Notes under the pieces: model-generated | Database searches by the model: none | Seen by the model: only the letters and a program-made list of their open reading frames with translations | What the model was told of the DNA's origin: nothing | Made by a program: the position numbers and the translations under genes | Part shown: one piece after another, positions 28,501 through 35,504 of the stretch | How the letters are laid out: each line of letters starts with the position of its first letter | Numbering within the stretch: position 1 is the stretch's first letter | Assembly (NCBI GenBank): GCA_027531445.1 | Contig: JAPZRK010000007.1 | Span: 152,323 to 216,322 of the forward strand | From: Leptospira sp. | GTDB taxonomy: Bacteria; Spirochaetota; Leptospiria; Leptospirales; Leptospiraceae | Direction of reading: 5' to 3' | Length of the DNA stretch: 64,000 bases

Positions 28501-29471
28501 TACATGATAGTGGAATTGGGATCCCAGACAATGAATTGAATAAAATTTTTGAACCATTTCTACAAGTAGGAAGACAGAATAGAAACGTTTATGGTGGAAC
28601 TGGACTCGGGCTAAGCATAACACGTCGTTTGGTTGAATTACTTGGTGGAACGATTTCCGTCGAGAGTGTCCTTGGAAAAGGATCAATTTTTAAAATACAT
28701 TTGAAAGATATTGAGATCGGTCTCCATGGTATTGAAGATGGATCAAAAAGCGATAGAAATTGGTTGAATGAGATTAAATTCAAAAATCCGACCGTTTTAC
28801 TTGCTGAAGATGTCAAATCCAATCGCCAGATCGTAAAGCTTTATCTAGAAGCACATGATATTAACGTCATTGAAACATTCGACGGAGAACAATGTATAAA
28901 TACGGCTCGAAAATCTATTCCGGATTTGATATTGATGGACTTACATATGCCAACTATGAATGGCTATACGGCTTCAATTCTATTAAAAGACGATCCACTC
29001 TTAAAGCAGATCCCGATCATTGCGCTTTCTGCAACTGGTATGGGTGAAGAAAAGAATCAATTTGCTGAAATCACGGATGCGTTTTTACTAAAACCTTTTC
29101 ATAAACTCGATTTATTGGAAGTGCTGATTAAATTCTTACCTTATGAATTAGACACAAATACGAAAGAAGACGCGTCGTCTAATGAAAGTTTACCTGAATC
29201 ATTTGAAGTAGAAGAAATATTAAGCCTCGAAGTAAAAAAAGAGCTTACGGAAAAATATTTACCAATGATTTTGAAATTACAACAAAACTTAAATTTTGAT
29301 AACCTAATCGAATTCGAAAAGGATTTGGAAGATTACATGAAAGCTAAAAATGTAATCCACCTCAGAAGATACTGCACGATTCTAAAAGATTCCATTGAGT
29401 CCTTTAATACAGAAAGAATCTATTCTACATTAGTTGAGCTCTCAATTTATATAAAGGGGATCCATCATTGA
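25503..29471 (+). CDS. Hybrid sensor histidine kinase with multiple PAS domains and receiver
   Basis: A 1322-residue cytoplasmic kinase with no transmembrane helix. Order: a GAF-like N-terminus (about 1-165), coiled coil, five PAS/PAC units (about 185-300, 310-430, 455-575, 580-700, 705-820), then HisKA with 'FLANMSHEIRTPLNAIIGFS' (phospho-His about 850), HATPase ('FNLVGNAVKFT', 'DSGIGIPD', 'GGTGLGLSI') and a receiver from about 1093 with Asp about 1144 ('LILMDLHMPTMNG'). A 100-residue helical tail follows. With no membrane part, its input may come from FIST, encoded just upstream. Its stop overlaps the start of the next gene by 3-4 bases. Confidence 0.93.
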   Translation: MQKQEILPVLYDLSLTIGGQINLKSLLTSTLQRLLYHTSFSAGFISLDIPAENVSETFSTICVDAAVGDIGLMNAVDRRIKVPSDLLYKKTTNEQELQQILEEFREINHSFNTFLRLPLDNQSVIILLAKNKPESKFNLELVLQPVLSQLGKAILLCRNYDLHEKQTKEKHDQLTKNLSLIESQYQTLIDFSPIGICLVRDGVIIQGNAAFTKLFGYEKKNKLLGKKIEDIIATNNVSNANFVENQSSNGFTMTDSEEVFGIRNDRSQFPVMIHTSEVKTEKEPYIFTFFIDLTEQKRIERNLSSSNEMLRLIVETTPVRIFWKDKDSRYLGCNHAFAKDAGKEKPEEIIGLDDFQLIWKEQADEYVSDDNFVLRTKIPKLNYEEIQTSPNGTTKYLKTSKVPLFTSSGEVKGLLGVYDDITGQKIIENDLIALNQTLEEKVAERTKELTEALKRFEIVVESVPHSIILVDEKGVIQYLNPQTETYFGYAESELIGQKIEIIVPHQNAADHEKLRENYMKGPVARHLKAFPMIRGKRKDGAIIPLEIGLNPIKLNDKTLILASILDISERLNLEKEKKELAFRFELAMRAGGIGLGEFDIVNKTMIWDEQLYLLYGAKKENGENAYEIWRARVHPEDMDRIDSEIQDAINERKEFNSDFRVIWSDGSIHYIHALAKIFNDESGNPTRLVGTNYDITEQKQTELLLKESNEKLAKFIKNSPVYAYIKEVTPTESKVLIASDNFHEMIGISSTDMLHKNMFELFPADFASKITADDWAVVSGEKILTTRENFGDKNYITIKFPLVFRDQKLLAGYAIDITERIQAEERLQKARAEAEDANRMKSEFLANMSHEIRTPLNAIIGFSTILEEKAEGNKLFKEYLHNIIHSSNVLLNLINDILDLSKVEAGRMVLSPSSVNLKNLIHEVISIFSIKAHDKSITLVSSVTDEVPESVISDEKYLRQIFFNLVGNAVKFTQEGVVEIRVSTLPRLESRSQVNLLVSIHDSGIGIPDNELNKIFEPFLQVGRQNRNVYGGTGLGLSITRRLVELLGGTISVESVLGKGSIFKIHLKDIEIGLHGIEDGSKSDRNWLNEIKFKNPTVLLAEDVKSNRQIVKLYLEAHDINVIETFDGEQCINTARKSIPDLILMDLHMPTMNGYTASILLKDDPLLKQIPIIALSATGMGEEKNQFAEITDAFLLKPFHKLDLLEVLIKFLPYELDTNTKEDASSNESLPESFEVEEILSLEVKKELTEKYLPMILKLQQNLNFDNLIEFEKDLEDYMKAKNVIHLRRYCTILKDSIESFNTERIYSTLVELSIYIKGIHH

Positions 29472-30514
29472 AAACATTAAAGAAACCTTTGATTTTGGTT
29501 GTTGATGACGAACCAAAGAATATTCAAGTCATTGGCAAATATCTTCATGATAAAGACTATAATGTAAGTGTGGCTGCGAACGGTAAGGCGGCCTTAAATT
29601 TCGTCCAAAATGAGCTTCCCGATTTAATTTTGTTAGATATAGAGATGCCAGAAATGGACGGATTTAATGTGTGTAAGATTTTAAAATCTTCTGAGCGCAC
29701 TTCCAAAATTCCTGTGATTTTTTTGACAGCCAAAGTAGGAACGGCTGATATCCTGCAGGCTTTTGAAATAGGGGCGTCTGATTACATCACCAAACCATTT
29801 CAAACTTTAGAGGTATTAGCTAGAGTCAAGACACAAGTCGAAAATAAAAGGCTCAAGGAGAACCTAGAAGAATTAGTTGATGCTAGAACTGCTGAACTAC
29901 GTAAAGCACTAGAAATCATCGAAAATTCGAACTTCGATTTGATCGATCGATTGGGAAAAGCGGCAGAATTCAGAGACAATGAAACTGGAATGCATGTCGT
30001 TCGAATGGGGCATTATTCCTATTTGTTAGGTGAAGCTATCCAGTTGGAACAATCCAAATTAGATATTTTATTAAGTGCCAGTATGATGCATGATTTAGGC
30101 AAGATTGGAATACCAGATGAGATTTTATTGAAGCCTGGCAAATTAACGATCGAAGAGTTTGAAATCATGAAGACTCACACAACGATTGGAGCAGAACTTT
30201 TATCAAAAAGTGATTCCCAGCTTTTAATTTTGGCAGAAACTATTGCCCTTGCTCATCATGAAAAATGGAATGGCAGTGGTTATCCAAAAGGTTTGAGTGG
30301 AACTGAAATTCCATTAGAAGCAAGAATTGTTGCGATTGCGGATGTTTTTGATGCGTTAACCTCGGAAAGACCTTATAAAAAAGCTTGGTCCGTGGAAGAC
30401 ACAATCAATTTGATCCAAAGTGAAAAAGGAAAACACTTCGATCCAGAGTTAGTCGACGCATTCATAGAAATATTACCGAAAGTTTTGGAGATAAAGAGTA
30501 AATTTTTAGGCTAA
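29468..30514 (+). CDS. Response regulator with HD-GYP domain
   Basis: A 348-residue response regulator. Receiver at residues 1-125 ('LILVVDDEPKNIQVIGKYL', Asp in 'LILLDIEMPEMDG', Lys in 'YITKPF'), short linker helix, then an HD-GYP domain with 'FRDNETGMHVVRMGHYS', 'MMHDLGKIGIPD' and 'AHHEKWNGSGYPKGLSG', all metal and GYP residues intact. HD-GYP proteins degrade cyclic di-GMP. It starts at TTG 29468, overlapping the kinase stop (translational coupling), so it is the probable phospho-acceptor and output of the kinase. Confidence 0.93.
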   Translation: MKTLKKPLILVVDDEPKNIQVIGKYLHDKDYNVSVAANGKAALNFVQNELPDLILLDIEMPEMDGFNVCKILKSSERTSKIPVIFLTAKVGTADILQAFEIGASDYITKPFQTLEVLARVKTQVENKRLKENLEELVDARTAELRKALEIIENSNFDLIDRLGKAAEFRDNETGMHVVRMGHYSYLLGEAIQLEQSKLDILLSASMMHDLGKIGIPDEILLKPGKLTIEEFEIMKTHTTIGAELLSKSDSQLLILAETIALAHHEKWNGSGYPKGLSGTEIPLEARIVAIADVFDALTSERPYKKAWSVEDTINLIQSEKGKHFDPELVDAFIEILPKVLEIKSKFLG

Positions 30515-30554
30515 TCGAAAAATATGTTTAATTTCATTTTTTTAAGGCGAAGAT

Positions 30555-31661
30555 ATGATTCCTTCATATAAGTCGCTCATTCTTATCGTGGATGATACAC
30601 CTAAAAATTTGCAAGTATTGGGTAAAACATTACATGAGATAGGATATAATATCGCTGTCGCAAATTCGGGAAATCAGGCAATCGATTCGATTGAAAAGGA
30701 AAAGCCTGATTTGATTTTATTAGATATCCAGATGCCAGAAATGGATGGCTTCGAAGTGTGCAGACGTTTAAAACAAAATGAAGAAACAAAGGATATTCCT
30801 ATTATATTTTTGACAGCCGTCACAGAATCCAGTAAAATCATAGAGGGTTTCGAACTAGGTGCAGTCGATTATATTACAAAACCATTTAATTCAAGCGAAC
30901 TTTCCGTTCGTGTTGCCACTCATCTCGAAATCAAACAATCACGTGAGAGATTACATGAACTAAATGCAACTAAAGATAAATTCTTTAAAATTATCGCCCA
31001 TGATTTACGCAATCCTTTCACTGGCATCATCGGTCTTTCGGAAAATATAGAAAGAATCCTGACGACAACTCAAACAGTTGGCATTGATAAAATATTAAAG
31101 TATACACAAATCATTCACTCCTCTGCTATCTCTGCGGAATCACTTCTTGAAAATTTATTAGAATGGGCTAAGTCACAATCGGGCAGACTTGACATCCATC
31201 CTAAAATAATATCCATCGATCAAATCTTTAACAAAAATATAGAATTGATGAGAGGAATGGCTTTAAAGAAAGAGATTGAGATCGAAAAACAAGAAACAAT
31301 TGATGAAGCATTTGCGGATGAATTATTAGTAAATACAATTATACGAAATCTCTTAAGCAATGCGTTAAAATTTACCGAAAAAGGCGGTAAGGTCTACCTT
31401 TCATCTAAGCAGAAAGGAGATTGGATAGAAATTTCAATCCAAGATACAGGGATAGGCATCGATCCAAAGAACATCGGAAAAATTTTCAGGATCGATTCGA
31501 AGTTTACAAATCTAGGAACAGATAAAGAGAAGGGAACGGGGCTTGGCCTGCTATTATGCAAGGAGTTTGTAGAAAAGCAGGGTGGTAATATTTGGGTGTC
31601 GAGTATATTGGGAGAGGGAACAACTTTTTCCTTCACAGTTCCCGCAAAAACAAAGGAGTAA
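30555..31661 (+). CDS. Receiver-histidine kinase protein
   Basis: A 368-residue protein with N-terminal receiver (residues 1-125, 'LILIVDDTPKNLQVLGKTL', 'LILLDIQMPEMDG', 'YITKPF') followed by HisKA ('KDKFFKIIAHDLRNPFTGIIGLS') and HATPase ('LLSNALKFT', 'DTGIGIDPKNIGKIF', 'GTGLGLLLCKEFV'). This is a response regulator whose output is a kinase, so it can relay phosphate or amplify a signal. The receiver resembles that of the HD-GYP protein upstream, suggesting a duplication. A Shine-Dalgarno (AAGG) precedes the ATG. Confidence 0.92.
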   Translation: MIPSYKSLILIVDDTPKNLQVLGKTLHEIGYNIAVANSGNQAIDSIEKEKPDLILLDIQMPEMDGFEVCRRLKQNEETKDIPIIFLTAVTESSKIIEGFELGAVDYITKPFNSSELSVRVATHLEIKQSRERLHELNATKDKFFKIIAHDLRNPFTGIIGLSENIERILTTTQTVGIDKILKYTQIIHSSAISAESLLENLLEWAKSQSGRLDIHPKIISIDQIFNKNIELMRGMALKKEIEIEKQETIDEAFADELLVNTIIRNLLSNALKFTEKGGKVYLSSKQKGDWIEISIQDTGIGIDPKNIGKIFRIDSKFTNLGTDKEKGTGLGLLLCKEFVEKQGGNIWVSSILGEGTTFSFTVPAKTKE

Positions 31662-31665
31662 AGAG

Positions 31666-32889
31666 ATGAAACATAAAGTTTTAGTGGTTGATGACGAACC
31701 TGGGATTATGGAGTTGATCGAGATAGCTTTGGAAGATCAAAATTTTGAAATTATTTCTGCAAGCAATGGAAAAGAAGCCCTCCAATTCTTTAAAAAAGAA
31801 CCCACTTTAGTCATATTATCCGATCTCAATATGCCGGACATGGATGGCAGAGAACTTTTGTTAAACATTCAAGAATCTGGATATTCACCTGTTTTTATCA
31901 TGCTTACTTCCGAAACAGATGTAAACACAGTCATCGATCTTTTTAAAAAAGGGATTTATGACTATATCATGAAACCATTCAATCCGAAGGAATTGGTCAA
32001 CAGACTTGAAAAGGCTTTTGAACTTGCTGAGCTCAGGAGCATGAAAGAAAATATTCAAAAAGAAAGAGATATCCGCATTGAGTCTATGCTCAATTGGAAT
32101 ATATATAAAGAAAACTTAATCAAAAGGGATTCTGATAAAGTCGACAGCAATTTGATGACAAACATGAATACTAGTTTGTTTCAAGGCGCTGGTATAGGAA
32201 ATTTAAGTTCTATTTTTTCATTAATTCAAAAATCAACTTCCCCAGAAATCAAAGGCTATGTTATTGATGAGGATGTTTATAATTTACTTTTGGAAAATGT
32301 GCAATATTCAAATAAGTTGCTGGATATGGTTGGCGAAATCAATAAAGCAATCAATGTTCCCTTACCGAAAAAAGAATGTTCTATAGATCAACTGCATACC
32401 ATCATCGAAAGATCTGTCGATGCAGTTGCCGTTCTTAAAAGATTACATAAACATAATATTGTTCTTGCAAAAAATATTTATTCGTCAAATCCAAAACGTC
32501 TCTTTCTGAATGAGGAGTACATTGAGAAGGCTATATTAGAGTTATTGTACAATGCTTTCAAATTTTCCGAACCGAATACAAAAATTTACATTCTTTATGA
32601 AATAGTAAAAGAAAACTTTTTAATCTCTTTTTTAAGCACACCGAACGATAGAAATTTGATTGGCGATAAGTATCAAAACGTAATCTTCGAACCTTTTTTT
32701 AGAATTTCTCACTACATATACGATTCATTTCCAACACTTGATTGTGGGTTGGGACTTTGTTTTGTGGAAAAGATAATCCGAAATCACGAAGGAAATATTC
32801 GCTTTTCGAATATCAAAAATAATCTTGAGGATTCAAATCGACTCCTTGCTGATTTTTGCATCGAACTTCCATTAAAGATTCCCAATTGA
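31666..32889 (+). CDS. Receiver protein with degenerate kinase ATPase domain
   Basis: A 407-residue protein from ATG 31666, preceded by an AAGGAG Shine-Dalgarno at 31654-31659. Receiver 1-120 ('VLVVDDEPGIMELIEIAL', Asp in 'VILSDLNMPDMDG', 'YIMKPF'). The middle helical region ('NMNTSLFQGAGIGNLSSI') sits where a His-box would be but shows no His followed by Glu/Asp. The C-terminal HATPase keeps an N-box ('LLYNAFKFS') and a G2 box ('CGLGLCFVEKIIRNHEGNI') but lacks a clear DxGxG. It may be a phosphatase, a scaffold or a dead kinase. Last gene of the operon. Confidence 0.82.
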   Translation: MKHKVLVVDDEPGIMELIEIALEDQNFEIISASNGKEALQFFKKEPTLVILSDLNMPDMDGRELLLNIQESGYSPVFIMLTSETDVNTVIDLFKKGIYDYIMKPFNPKELVNRLEKAFELAELRSMKENIQKERDIRIESMLNWNIYKENLIKRDSDKVDSNLMTNMNTSLFQGAGIGNLSSIFSLIQKSTSPEIKGYVIDEDVYNLLLENVQYSNKLLDMVGEINKAINVPLPKKECSIDQLHTIIERSVDAVAVLKRLHKHNIVLAKNIYSSNPKRLFLNEEYIEKAILELLYNAFKFSEPNTKIYILYEIVKENFLISFLSTPNDRNLIGDKYQNVIFEPFFRISHYIYDSFPTLDCGLGLCFVEKIIRNHEGNIRFSNIKNNLEDSNRLLADFCIELPLKIPN

Positions 32890-32926
32890 AACTGGGTCTG
32901 TTTAATTTAAGTTTTGTATCTTATCG

Positions 32927-33010
32927 TATTTTTTCAAGATCGAGTCAATCCATGATGGTTGCTGTAAATTCGCGACTCAATACTCATTATGGGAATCCAG
33001 TAGGCTAAAA
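32927..33010 (+). repeat. Interspersed repeat, copy 1
   Basis: Shares 'TCAATCCATGATGGTTGC', 'CATTATGGGAATCCAGT' and the spacing between them with the copy at 35003-35100. It lies directly after the signalling operon. Part of a family of at least seven intergenic copies in this window; see the repeat finding. Confidence 0.7.
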
Positions 33011-33026
33011 GTTAACATAATTTATG

Positions 33027-33422
33027 TTAATTTACCTTATCTTGATTTCGAATTAAGAATATGAGAAGTGGAATCGGATAGAGCATCAAATATAAATTGG
33101 GCAACCACCAAGAAAGATCAAACCAGCCTTGTATTGCCCAAAAAGAGATTGCCATAAGTCCCGAAGCATGTGTCAAGGTTAAGCTAACTAGAGCAAGGAA
33201 TCGCCAGTATTCATTTTTCCGATTCAAGAGAATGAGCGATGCAATCCCTGAAAGCGAAAGAACAAAGTCCAGGGGAAAAAAAGACCAATTCCAAGTAACT
33301 AATGTGGGGTTTTTATAATCGGGGAATAAAAGTTCATCTGGGATAAGCTTTAAATAAGTAATACACCAATAAAGCAGGAAGCCAATATCTACTAGTAAGA
33401 AATTTATTTTTAACAGCTTCAT
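33027..33422 (-). CDS. DUF5360 (YvaD-like) membrane protein
   Basis: A 131-residue membrane protein with four hydrophobic segments. The pattern 'FLLVDIGFLLYWCITYLKLIP', 'DYKNPTLVTWNWSFFPLDFVLS', 'LALVSLTLTHASGLMAISFWAI' and 'FDLSWWLPNLYLMLYPIPLLI' matches the DUF5360/YvaD family; its function is unknown. It is the third gene on the minus strand after the Crp-type regulator and the fatty-acid hydroxylase, 18 bases from the latter, so it probably belongs to that operon. Confidence 0.8.
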   Translation of the reverse strand: MKLLKINFLLVDIGFLLYWCITYLKLIPDELLFPDYKNPTLVTWNWSFFPLDFVLSLSGIASLILLNRKNEYWRFLALVSLTLTHASGLMAISFWAIQGWFDLSWWLPNLYLMLYPIPLLIFLIRNQDKVN

Positions 33423-33440
33423 TTTAATTACTTCCCTTCT

Positions 33441-34244
33441 TTAGAGTTGTACATTCACAACAGGCTTTAGCTGCAAGGGTCGCTTTGTAATATCTTCAAA
33501 TCGCTCTCTAGTTTCAGAAATTTCGGTTCCCATCCATCGGTCCCACCAAGTGAAATAAAGACCATAGTTCCCGTTGAATTTGGAATGGTGTAGATTGTGA
33601 TGGGTTGACGGAGTTTTATACTTTAATAAAGGAATACGATACCAATTTGTTGGATATAGTTCATAGCCCATGTGTCCAACCACATTAAAAAGCGTACTCA
33701 AAATTTGAAAAATGATGAGACTCAAAATATGACCAGGAATCATAAATACCAAAACAAAGCTGATACTGTACTCTACGAAAGATTCTATAGGATGGAAAGA
33801 AAAGGAAGTATACGGTGTCGTATCTATAGATTCGTGATGCACTTTATGAATATATTTGAATATACTTTTATGGTGCATAATTCTATGAGTCCAATAGAAA
33901 TAGGTATCATGTACCAAAAACATTAGAATAATAGAGAGAAAAAAATACACTAAACCATATTCGTTTATATCGGAGTACATGAGAGTGTATCCTGCTTTCT
34001 CCATAAGATATATACTCACATCGAGGCAAGCAAACATCAAAAGAGTCACAAGGGATCGTTTGATTTCATTTCTGATTTGAAGTTCGTTCGCTTTTGGTTT
34101 GGACTGAATTCGTCGAGGAAGATAAATCTCAGCATAATATTTCCAAAATAAAAAAAATGCCAAGCTTGCCATAATAAAGTACAATGCTAAATATATACCT
34201 AAATCCATCAGCCAAACCATTACAAATTCAAAGATCGTTTCCAA
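33441..34244 (-). CDS. Fatty acid hydroxylase / sterol desaturase superfamily protein
   Basis: A 267-residue integral membrane di-iron enzyme. Histidine boxes are intact: 'HDTYFYWTHRIMHH', 'HKVHHESIDTTPYTSFSFHP' and 'THHNLHHSKFNGNYGLYFTWWDRWMGTE'. Four or five membrane helices flank them. Members hydroxylate or desaturate lipids, sterols or alkylglycerols using O2. The substrate is unknown. Its promoter region carries a perfect FNR-type palindrome (34309-34322) next to the stop of a Crp/Fnr-type regulator gene on the same strand. A second, divergent paralogue at 52683 has the same box. Confidence 0.92.
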   Translation of the reverse strand: METIFEFVMVWLMDLGIYLALYFIMASLAFFLFWKYYAEIYLPRRIQSKPKANELQIRNEIKRSLVTLLMFACLDVSIYLMEKAGYTLMYSDINEYGLVYFFLSIILMFLVHDTYFYWTHRIMHHKSIFKYIHKVHHESIDTTPYTSFSFHPIESFVEYSISFVLVFMIPGHILSLIIFQILSTLFNVVGHMGYELYPTNWYRIPLLKYKTPSTHHNLHHSKFNGNYGLYFTWWDRWMGTEISETRERFEDITKRPLQLKPVVNVQL

Positions 34245-34308
34245 AATCTACCTCTCTTTAATACAATCATTTGACCACGAAAATGTTAGCTAGTCAATGT
34301 TTCCGGAA

Positions 34309-34322
34309 TTGATCTAGATCAA
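34309..34322 (-). promoter_or_regulatory. FNR-type operator TTGATCTAGATCAA
   Basis: A perfect TTGAT-N4-ATCAA palindrome 65 bases before the hydroxylase start. On the minus strand a -10-like TAACAT (34288-34283) is centred 30 bases downstream of the palindrome, which is the geometry of class II activation (site near -41.5). The same 14 bases, within a longer conserved stretch, occur before the other hydroxylase gene (53629-53642). Confidence 0.75.
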
Positions 34323-34327
34323 AAAGA

Positions 34328-34885
34328 TCAACTTCGGATTCGGCTAAGTGTTTCTTTGGTAATCCCTAAGTAAGATGCAATATGAGTCAAAGGAATGCGA
34401 TGAAAGGCTTGAGAATACTTTGATAAGAAATACTCATATCTTTCTTTTGCAGTTTTGAATTGAAAGTGGATTGCTCTTTCCTCAAGCTCAATGTAGTAGA
34501 ATTCCATCAGCATTCTTCCAAGTTTGTTCAATTCAGGAAATGTCTGATAGAGTTGATTTAAATCCTCGTAGGAAATTTCACCTAACTCACAATCCTCCAA
34601 CGCCTCAATACCCTCTAAGGAAGGTTTTCCAGTGATCAAAGAAGAGATCGACGTTATGATCTCTCCTTCGAGAGAAAACCAAGTCGTAATGTCTTTTCGT
34701 TTTTGGTAAAAGAATCCTCGAAGTAGTCCCCGATTCACAAAAAAAATGGAATGAATGTGCTTGTTAGGTTCAAGCAGAAGCTCCTTTTTCTTTAAGTTCC
34801 GTACCTTAGTCTTCGCAGAAAGGGATTCTTGAATTTCGGGTGAGAGCATTAGAAATTGGTCGATAGTTTTAAATAAGGATTCCAT
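34328..34885 (-). CDS. Crp/Fnr family transcription regulator
   Basis: A 185-residue regulator from ATG 34885 (an upstream TTG at 34939 is possible). An N-terminal cyclic-nucleotide-binding-type beta roll ('KKKELLLEPNKHIHSIFFVNRGLLRGFF', 'GEIITSISSLITGKPS'), a dimer helix ('MLMEFYYIELEERAIHFQF') and a short C-terminal helix-turn-helix ('IPLTHIASYLGITKETLSRIRS'). The recognition helix has E-T-x-S-R as in E. coli FNR, which reads TTGAT. There is no N-terminal Cys cluster, so it is not an O2-sensing Fe-S protein. The beta roll lacks the usual cAMP-pocket 'RxS', so its ligand is uncertain. It probably regulates the hydroxylase gene next to it. Confidence 0.87.
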   Translation of the reverse strand: MESLFKTIDQFLMLSPEIQESLSAKTKVRNLKKKELLLEPNKHIHSIFFVNRGLLRGFFYQKRKDITTWFSLEGEIITSISSLITGKPSLEGIEALEDCELGEISYEDLNQLYQTFPELNKLGRMLMEFYYIELEERAIHFQFKTAKERYEYFLSKYSQAFHRIPLTHIASYLGITKETLSRIRS

Positions 34886-35002
34886 CCGATTTTCAATGCT
34901 TACATAGCATCTGCCATGGGAAAGCAAATTTGCGATCAATTTATTTCGTAAAGTATGTTATTGTATCTGTCTTATGTTGGAATTTTTCCATTGGACATTA
35001 GT

Positions 35003-35100
35003 GAGGGTTTTTAAAGGATCGAGCCAATCCATGATGGTTGCACTTAATTCGTGACACAATGTTCATTATGGGAATCCAGTCGGCTCAAGTGGCGACTATT
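35003..35100 (+). repeat. Interspersed repeat, copy 2
   Basis: Contains 'GGATCGAGCCAATCCATG', 'AATTCGTGACACAATG' and 'GGGAATCCAGTCGGCTCAAG', shared in part with every other copy. GAGCC near the start can pair with GGCTC near the end. Lies between the Crp-type regulator and a small minus-strand reading frame, and covers part of a 600-base stretch with no long gene (34886-35504). Confidence 0.7.
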
Positions 35101-35181
35101 TTTAAGACTGTTTGAGTCGAAGTTTTGCATTGCATCGGCCTGAGTATTTCTAATACCTTCGATCTCTCTTTCCATGTTCAG

Positions 35182-35301
35182 CTATTTACCGTCAGGTGCT
35201 ACTCGCATAAGTCGAACTTCTTTTGCATTGAAAACTTGTTCATACGATAAAATCGCTTCTCCATTTTTTATAAATTTAAGATAAAGGATTATTTCTTTCA
35301 T
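35182..35301 (-). CDS. Small hypothetical protein (39 residues)
   Basis: A 39-codon frame starting at ATG 35301 with a strong Shine-Dalgarno (AAAGGAG, 8 bases upstream on the minus strand). The product is mixed hydrophobic/charged ('KEIILYLKFIKNGEAILSY', ending 'RLMRVAPDGK'). No membrane helix and no known family. The quality of the ribosome site in an otherwise empty region is the main evidence. It may alternatively be the intact start of a truncated gene. Confidence 0.45.
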   Translation of the reverse strand: MKEIILYLKFIKNGEAILSYEQVFNAKEVRLMRVAPDGK

Positions 35302-35504
35302 TACAAGATTCTCCTTTATAAAAATGTTTTGAATCAGACCGAACATGATATTCTGCCATCATAACAATCGACACAGCATTAACTTATATTAGATTATATA
35401 ATGGATGTAAATCTTTTGATCTGAATCCAGCGAAGGAAACGAAGGAACATTGTGCCATTAGGAATGTGCTTGCCATAGCATATTTATCAATATCTACTCT
35501 ACCA

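Noticed and set aside
34328..34885. True FNR oxygen sensor
   Set aside because: The N-terminal Cys cluster for the Fe-S centre is missing, although the DNA-reading helix is FNR-like.
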